Below are positions 57,601 through 64,000 of a stretch of 64,000 bases of DNA, piece by piece. The stretch lies in assembly GCA_029747015.1 (NCBI GenBank), contig JAKOGI010000107.1:866606-930605 (forward strand), in the 5' to 3' direction. A program made the translations under genes and the position numbers. The notes below the pieces were generated by a model. The model searched no databases. It had not been told where the DNA came from and saw nothing but the letters and a program-made list of their open reading frames with translations. Numbering within the stretch: position 1 is the stretch's first letter; every line of letters begins with the position of its first letter. The stretch is from Carnegiea gigantea (Eukaryota > Streptophyta > Magnoliopsida > Caryophyllales > Cactaceae).

Positions 57601-57617
57601 AGTCAAGCATATCTTAG

Positions 57618-58921
57618 TGATGTAAAGCTCAATGGAAATCACTTACAATCAAAGGAGAACACAAAAACAAATAAAGGAACTCACGGCCTTAGCTTGTTTC
57701 CTATACAATCCGAAACTGAAAGTGAGTTTAGGATAGTTCTAAACTTGAATCTTGGATACAGTAATCACCACCAAGACCAAGATTAGGGCCCCTAAGTTTG
57801 ATTAAAATACAGAAATCACCACTTAAATAAGATTAGGACTAGACTTGAACACCACCTTAACCGGCCTAGTTAAGGATAAGCAAGTTTAGTGTTTTGGTTT
57901 TAAGGAGCAAAGCTCTCTTTCTTTCTTTTCAAATGTACGAAATTTGATTGAAAAGTGAAGAATACAAAAGCCTTATAAGCTAGTAAGCAAGCAACCAAGT
58001 AGCTAAAGCCTAAGGAGTGGGGTTTCTTCATAATTAGGGAACCTCTTAAACTTACTTAGTTCACGATTTTTGCTAACCCGTGAGGTTTCTATGCTAATCC
58101 TAGCTTAATCCTTGTTAAGTACAACCATTGAGTCTATCTAGTCATTAGGATTAAATCTAAACTTGTTACTAAGTAAGCAATTAAGCAAATAAGCAACTAC
58201 CTTGAAGTGAAGAAAAGGAGTGATGTTGACTGGCTGCTTTATGCTTTCCGGCTAACCACTAGGGATGAAGCTACCTTTCTCACTTGCTCCTCATTGGATA
58301 ACTTGGTGGTTCCTTCATGATTGTGTCCAACAACTTGTTATTTAGTCATCCCAGTAGCTAGACATGAATTGGACACCAGAAAGGGCTTCAACCACCAAAT
58401 GTACTAATTAGGTGCAACCGGGCAGTAGCTAGCAGTTTTCAGGTTCTGATTGGAGGCCACGTTTCACATGTAAAACATGAGCATGATTTGGCTTATCATA
58501 TATCGTTGGAAATCTATGGAAGTCTTCTAACTCCTCCAAGTGGAATTACTCAATTTAGGGTTCATTTGCCTGCCCAAAAGATCAAAATACTCAGATAGGT
58601 CCAAACTAAGTTCCAGCCTACACGGTTTGAAAAATTGACCTGGTTCTTCATCTTCTACTTGACTTAAACTTTATTTAATCACTTAGACCAGGTAGTTAAC
58701 ATCTTGAGGACCCAAAATATGTAAAAATTTAGGACTTAAATCTCATGGAGGCCTAAGTAATTAGAAACACAAAACAGGGCTTGAAAACTGTTTGGAATCC
58801 ATAGGGTTCTGTTTGTGTTTCTAGTAAAAGGTAAGCTATCTTTTGAACTTGTGACCTTGTTCTTAGACGTTCTGGACTTGATTGATCTTGAACTTGGTCT
58901 TGACTTGGTCGGACTCCATCA
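57618..58921 (-). repeat. 3' LTR of the right-edge gypsy element
   Basis: On the minus strand it starts TGATGGAGTCC immediately after the polypurine tract and ends GAGCTTTACATCA, giving TGATG...CATCA ends. The stop codon of pol, TGA, is the first three bases of the LTR. The far end abuts LINE sequence. Confidence 0.75.
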
Positions 58922-59008
58922 CCCCCCTTGTTGAAAAGATTTGATCCTTAAATCTGCTTGGGAGTCATCTGGATGGAAGGAGCTCAAATTGGCCACATTG
59001 AACGTGGC
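58919..59008 (-). pseudogene. Integrase C-terminal tail, cut off by the solo LTR
   Basis: The minus strand directly after the LTR insertion reads on in the integrase frame (SATFNVANLSSF, then HPDDSQADLRIKSFQQGG) to a TGA that overlaps the LTR start. The other part of the integrase ends at 61315 on the far side. Confidence 0.85.
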
Positions 59009-61309
59009 TGATAATTTATATTTTATATATAATTTTCTCCTTTATTTTACCTACTTTTAAGTCTTTGAAATATATTTTTATGAGTAAATAATGCATATTT
59101 TATGTAATTTTCAGGTAAAAATAAAACAAAAGAATTCGACTACAGAGCTGATCAAGTTGATTTGAATTTGTTCGAGTTCCCGCAAATGCAAAGCTCATAG
59201 ACTAAGCTCAAAAGTCCAAAAGAAAGAGAAAGCAGAAAAAACATAAAATGGTTTGTTTGGGCCTGTGCACCGCGGCCCAGTCTTGACCGGTCCAGCTCTT
59301 CCTCTCTTCACTCATCTTTCTTTCTGGACCTGTGAGCCAGCGACCCAGCTCAGCTCCCCCCTAGCCTCATCTCTCCCCCCTTGCTTCTTCTCCCCGTGTG
59401 GGCCTGTCCTGGCGAGGCCCAACCAGAACCCAGCGCCAGCCTGAAGCCTCTCATTCTCCCTTCCCCTCACTTCAGCTCTCCCAAGCTGCGTCTACGCCTA
59501 TTCTTTTCCAGCAGCCCAGCAACTTAAGCCTGCCTCCAGCTTTCCACCTCAGCCCGCCAGCTCCAATTTAGCTTGCATCCAATTATTTCAGCAGCCAAGA
59601 CATGGTTTTTGCAAGCAACCCCAAGTGACCTAGTCAAAGCTAGTTAATTTTTGATTAATTCTATACTTATGACTAGCCATAACCATGCATGTAATGTTGG
59701 GGAAAGGGATTCATATCAACTTTGTGGTACTGGATATACCAACGAGTCGTGAACGACATCACTTTCCGTAAGACTTATTTGCTGTATACTACAAATAGTC
59801 TTCGGGATAAAACGCTGATAGACAAGTGTACATGTTCATGTTTTCTCGAGTTTGAACCATGGGAAAGTGATTCATAAGAATGTGTTTTTGCACACCTTAT
59901 TCCCATCTTATTATCATATCCTATATATATATATATATCTTTTCCTTATCCATGACTTTTATGACATGCCAAAAGACACTATACCAAGAGGCACCACAAA
60001 GGATAGGAAAAGGTACCATGCCAAAAGGCACCATGCCAAGAAGCACTACAAAGGATAGGATAGAAGTTAACAAGGGTTAAACTTGAAAAGGTACCTTGCT
60101 TATTCACCTTTTCACGAACTGGATTGGATAAGACGGGTAAACTTGAAGAGGCACCATGCTTATTCACCTTTTCGGATAAGCACTAGAAAATCTGCCACTT
60201 TTATTTTATTCTTGGAAAATTCCAATATGTAACATCCCAAATTAATTGAAATTAATTTTCAGTAATTTTGAGGTATCCAAAGGGGTTGGTTTTCCACTAT
60301 AAAAGGGGCCATAGGTTGAAACATCCATACACACACACATTCATCCACTCTCTTGCTCAAGCATCTTCTTATTCTTCCATCTTTCATTTTTCTAGAGAGA
60401 ATCTTTGTAAGACAAGATCACTTGGGTTGAGAGGTTAAGAAGAAAATAAGCTTCGCTAGCTATTTTTCTCTTCTCTTCTCATCTCATTTGTGAGTCAAAT
60501 TTGAGAGTTTACATTAAGTTTCATAATTTTGTGTAATTGAGTATAAGGTTTGGACATAGGAAGTGAAATATACCAATTTCAATGGTGTTTTCACTAACTA
60601 TGGCCGGCTAAACTACTCATTCTAGGATTAGGATGGATCCTTGGTAATAATATTATTTTGCTAATTTCTTATGGGGTTATTTTTGTCTCTTTTGCATAAT
60701 CTTGAGTTTACATTTGATCATTATCTACTCATGCATTTTAATACTAATGCTTAATCATATTGACGACACTAGTTTAATTTGCTATCTCAAATGAATATTA
60801 GACCTTGTAGGCTAATATGATGGTTATGTAATTGGGCTTAAAATTATAATTGTTTAAATTGAATAATTTATGCTAGAAATTAGATGAGTTATATCTAGAA
60901 AGAATAATTCATGCTAAACCACTAGATAAATTATGTCACTTTATAATTATAATCATCTTTTTAATTTATGACCTAATGTTTGTAGCTTAGGTTGAACAAG
61001 AGACAAATTGAATCTCCATTTGAAGTATTAATCAATATTGGCTTCAAAGGTGAAATCCGAAGTCCTAGATTTTTCTCCTATTTGAATTCTCTCTACTTTA
61101 CTACTCACTTACTCTGCTCTTGTTCCTTAAATTATATTGATAATCGAACTCATAAAATTGTGATTGTTCTTTATAATCGGAAAGGTTAAGTTTAAGAATC
61201 ACTATTGTTTCTCATGGGATCGACATCCTAATACTCACTAGTCTATAAGTAACCTTATGCACTTGCAAGTAAAAAGGGTTTTAAAACAAAGAACATAAAA
61301 TCCACACCA
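59009..61309 (+). mobile_element. Solo LTR (2.3 kb) inserted in integrase, GTGGC target duplication
   Basis: Starts TGATAATTTATATTTT and ends AAATCCACACCA. It is flanked by GTGGC on both sides (59004-59008 and 61310-61314). TATAAAAG at 60298-60305 and a terminal 'GGGATCGACATCCTAATACTC' then 'ATGCACTTGCAAG' block show plus-strand orientation. A duplicated 'TAAACTTGAAgAGGcACCaT' phrase of about 58 bp lies at 60072-60175. No coding region. Its excision point falls inside one integrase codon stretch, confirming the borders. Confidence 0.88.
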
Positions 61310-61314
61310 GTGGC

Positions 61315-62688
61315 TAAAATTTCATACTCTCTTGGTAAATCAACCTTGTATGCATTGTCATTTACCTTCTCTAGGACCTCAAATGGACCTTCAGCTCTTG
61401 GCATCAGTTTGTTCTTCCTTGTGGAAGGAAATCTCTCCTTCCTCAAGTGGATCCATGCTAGGTCTCCAGGTTGAAAAACCATCTTTCTCCTATGCTTGTT
61501 GGCTTGGGCTTCATAGGATGCATTTGTTTTCTTAATTTTGGGCTTTATCAACTCATGGAGCTTTTGAATCTCTTCTACTCTTCCCACTGCATCCACACTT
61601 GGTTTCTAGTCTAGGGGTCGTGGGTTGAGGTCAATGGGACTTAATGGATCAACCCCATATACCACCTTGACAGGAAGGGAACCAGTAGCCTTACTTCACG
61701 CTTTGTTATATGCAAACTCAGCATGGGGTAAGAGCAAATCCCAAACTTTGGCATGAGGTTTAATCAAAGCTCTTAGGAGTGTACCTAAGATTCAATTAGT
61801 CATCTGAGTTTGCCCATCAGTTTGGGGGTGACACGTGGTACTATACATTAATTTAGTACCAAGCGTCTTCCAAAGGGTAATCCAGAAATGGCTTAAAAAC
61901 TTTGTATCCCTATCAGAAATAATAGACTTAGGGATAACATGTAAGCTAGTTACTTCTTTAAAGTATAATTCAGTAATTTGTGTAGCATCATTGGTCTTGT
62001 TGCAAGGTATAAAGTGTACCATCTTTGAGAATCTATCTACTACCATAAATATTGAATCCTTGCCCCTTTGAGTCTTAGGTAGACCCAAAATAAAGTCCAT
62101 GCTCACGTCCACCCAAGATTGAATCGAAACTGGAAGTGGCATGTGCAAATCATGGGATAAGGTGTGACTCTTGGCAACTTGGCATGTTCTACACCTTCTT
62201 AGGATGTCTTAAACATCCTTTTCCATTCCAGGCCAGTAGTAATGTTCCCTTAACATGATGAAGGTCTTGGATTCATCAAAATGACCAGTCAATGAACCAC
62301 CATGAACTTCCCTAATTAGGAGCTCACGGGTGCTACACTTTGGAATACACAATCGTACTCCCTTGAATAAATAGCCCTCTTGGATTAAGAAATCCTCCTT
62401 GGGGTGCTTCAAGCACACAGAATATAAGTCCCCAAGGTCTTCATCATCAAGACATAAACCTTTTAGATGCTCAAAACTAAGAATAAGAGCATCCAATTGA
62501 AATAGAAGGAGATGCCTCCTAGACAATGCATGGGCACCTTGATTTAACTTTCCAAATTTGTGCTTAATGGTGAAGTAGAATGACTGTAGGAACTCCACCC
62601 ATTTACCATGGCGTGAGTTTGACTTGTGTTGGCCTTGAATATACTTCAAAGCCTCATGATCTAAATGCAAAATAAACTCACTAGCCAC
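61315..62688 (-). pseudogene. Gypsy integrase, main part (broken)
   Basis: The zinc-binding end at about 62330-62210 reads 'STRELLIREVHGGSLTGHF' (H-x-H type, one His now Leu/Gly context) and 'YYWPGMEKDV'. The core reads '[20 protein letters not shown]', '[14 protein letters not shown]', '[17 protein letters not shown]' and '[16 protein letters not shown]', with D, D preserved. The post-core reads 'FQPGDLAWIHLRKERFP' and 'GPFEVLEKVNDNAYKVDLP'. Stops lie at about 62206 and 61790 and the section between 61790 and 61596 is damaged. Confidence 0.88.
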
Positions 62689-62700
62689 TAAATAATGGCT

Positions 62701-63183
62701 CTAATGCTCTAAACACTGTACAATATCATAGAATTTCTTGTCATAAGTGGAGTACTTTCTTCTTGAATCACATAACTTCTCACTAAAGAAGGCTAATGGC
62801 TTGCCCTCTTGTGTAAGAACGCCACCTATACCCACTCTTGATGCATCACATTTAACTTTAAAGACCTTCTCAAAGCAAGGCAAAGCAAGGACAGATGCAT
62901 GAGTTAGTCTTTTCTTTACTTCTTCAAAGGTAGATTGGGCTTTAGGGGTCCATTTCAACGATGTACCCTTAATTACCTTAGTCATGAGAGCTATAATATT
63001 GCTTAAGTTTTGAATAAACCTCTTGTGAAAGAAAGCTAATCCATGAAAGTTTCGAACATTATGAATGCTTTGTGGTTGAGGCCATGATCTTATAGCCTCT
63101 AACTTGCTCTCATCTGCCTTTATCCCTTCTTCAGAGACAATATAATCTAAGAATGTAACTTTATGAGTGAAAAAAAAGTACAT
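62701..63183 (-). pseudogene. Gypsy RNase H region
   Basis: One frame from RT thumb ('[20 protein letters not shown]') through the RNase H start ('VKCDASRVGIGGVLTQEGKP', with the first catalytic Asp) to 'AFFSEKLCDSRRKYSTYDKK'. It ends at a stop that replaces Trp after 'LEH'. The next frame continues with 'LHLDHEALKYIQGQ' after 62688. Confidence 0.88.
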
Positions 63184-63926
63184 TTCTTAAGGCTACCATA
63201 CAACTTCTCACGTTCAAGAACAAGTATGACTTGATTGAGATGATCTTGATGTGTTTGCTCATCCTTGGAATAAACCAGAATATCATCGAAGTAGACTACC
63301 ACAATTTTATCAATGTAAGGCTTGAATACTTGATTGATTAGCCTCATGAATGTACTAGGAGCATTAGAAAGACCAAATGGCATGACAAGCCATTCATATA
63401 AGCCTCCCTTGGTCTTAAATGTCGTCTTCCATTCATCTCCCTCTCGGATTCTGATTTGATAGTATCCATTTCTAAGATCAATCTTTGAGAATATTTTAGA
63501 GCCATGTAGTTCACCCAGCATATCTTCAAGTCTAGGTATATGATACCTATACTTGATTGTAATTTTGTTTATGGCTCTATTATCCACACACATTCATTGG
63601 CTGCCATCCTTCTTAGGAACCAACAATGTAGGTACGGCACATGGGCTTAAAGACTCTCTTATAAGCCCCTTGGACATCAACTCTTCTACTTGCCTTTGAA
63701 TCTCCATGGTTCTCTTTGGGTTCATCCTATAAGTTGGCTTATTAAGGAGGGTTGAACTAGGAATGAGATCAATGTGATATTGGATGTCTCTCTTAGGAGG
63801 TAACCCCATGGGTATCTCCTTAAGAAATAGGTGACAGAACTTTTGTATGAGTGACTTGGCCACGGGGTGAGTAGGTAAGGGAGTTTCTGGTTCATCTTGG
63901 ATGTTTAAGATCCACTTTAAACTCAT
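63147..63926 (-). pseudogene. Gypsy reverse transcriptase
   Basis: The fingers 'LLNKPTYRMNPKRTMEIQRQ' and 'ALIRES'-type segment are followed by a stop replacing Trp at 63594 (after DGSQ), then '[20 protein letters not shown]', '[17 protein letters not shown]', '[15 protein letters not shown]' and the catalytic YFDDILVYS at about 63270. A frameshift near 63170 separates it from RNase H. Otherwise well preserved, so this insertion is younger than the LINE it entered. Confidence 0.9.
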
Positions 63927-64000
63927 GATATGAAGCCTTTAAGAGAGGTTCACTAAAAGATAATAAGTAACCAGAATGTTCAAGCTTTTTTGTAAGCTTG

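Larger units (their letters stand above)
53150..57617 (+). mobile_element. L1-type LINE, plus strand, 3' end removed by a gypsy insertion
   Basis: ORF1 remnants (53180-54340) include a DUF4283-like part ('VPVWIQLLRLDLKYWSHQSL', 'SKIGNLVGVPI'). ORF2 starts near 54354 with 'MASILTWNLRSLND' and 'GLLETKI' (endonuclease), then 'FTWCNNHTDGTRIHSIIDRV' (54849-55050). RT blocks follow at 55700-56430, and a degraded zf-RVT near 57060-57430 ('FWPVLQDRLLTRDGLQKLGM', 'NHLFFQCAFD'). Many stops and shifts. The sequence stops being LINE at 57617, where the LTR of the next element begins, so the LINE tail should lie beyond the right edge of the window. Confidence 0.82.
57618..64000 (-). mobile_element. Ty3/gypsy retrotransposon (chromovirus/CRM-like), 3' part, runs off right edge
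   Basis: The 3' LTR (57618-58921), polypurine tract (58922-58930) and pol, reading right to left: RT (63926-63147), RNase H (63183-62701), integrase (62688-61315 and 59008-58919). Integrase is interrupted by the solo LTR at 59009-61309. The integrase tail ('ATFNVANLSSFH' type, then 'FQQGG') and the lack of a clear chromodomain suggest a CRM-like lineage, but I cannot be sure. Gag, protease and the 5' LTR lie outside the window. It has inserted into the LINE at 53150-57617. Confidence 0.82.

Overview
The window is nuclear DNA of a flowering plant, most likely a eudicot. Supporting signs are AT-rich intergenic DNA, GT-AG introns, plant-type LINEs, Ty3/gypsy elements of plant lineages, and host genes of plant families. 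The species cannot be told from the sequence alone.

Host genes lie in the first 35 kb. They are a ten-exon SNF5/BUSHY chromatin-remodelling subunit (4693-10404, +), a two-exon PMP3/RCI2 membrane proteolipid (16036-17854, +), an intronless type I (M-gamma, AGL80-like) MADS-box gene (18808-19503, +), and a two-exon 74-residue conserved plant protein of unknown function (34145-35029, -). They are unrelated neighbours and not an operon. Small DNA transposons sit between and beside them: an 875-bp hAT-like element with a perfect 8-bp target duplication 190 bp upstream of BSH, a second hAT-like element at 20143-20691, a long-inverted-repeat element at 36877-37290, and nested CAACTTCAAC-rich MITE-like repeats at 11.3-13.1 kb.

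Retroelements fill the rest. A minus-strand LINE remnant occupies the left edge. A second minus-strand LINE (about 22124-31700) is split by two LTR insertions: one at 24837-26085, and a 3.2-kb solo LTR at 27171-30354 flanked by CATCA. A plus-strand LINE (about 53150-57617) is cut by a minus-strand Ty3/gypsy element that runs off the right edge. That element is itself split inside integrase by a 2.3-kb solo LTR (59009-61309) flanked by GTGGC.

The most unusual object is a 14.9-kb Tat-lineage Ty3/gypsy element (37956-52838) inserted in an AT/GT microsatellite. Gag-pol reads on the plus strand and is riddled with stops. Between pol and the 3' LTR are 8.3 kb of accessory sequence. It holds two arrays of about 59-bp hairpin-forming repeats flanking an antisense gene that resembles the 'putative gypsy type transposon' domain family. 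Four further short antisense transcription units follow, encoding five copies of one roughly 100-residue domain that I do not recognise. Each unit has its own TATA box and AATAAA signal, and four of the five antisense promoters share a GCCACGTGG-type G-box 60-90 bp upstream of the TATA box. Nearly all inactivating changes are C-to-T or G-to-A, which suggests decay by deamination of methylated cytosine. This mini-gene array is the best candidate for an undescribed system.
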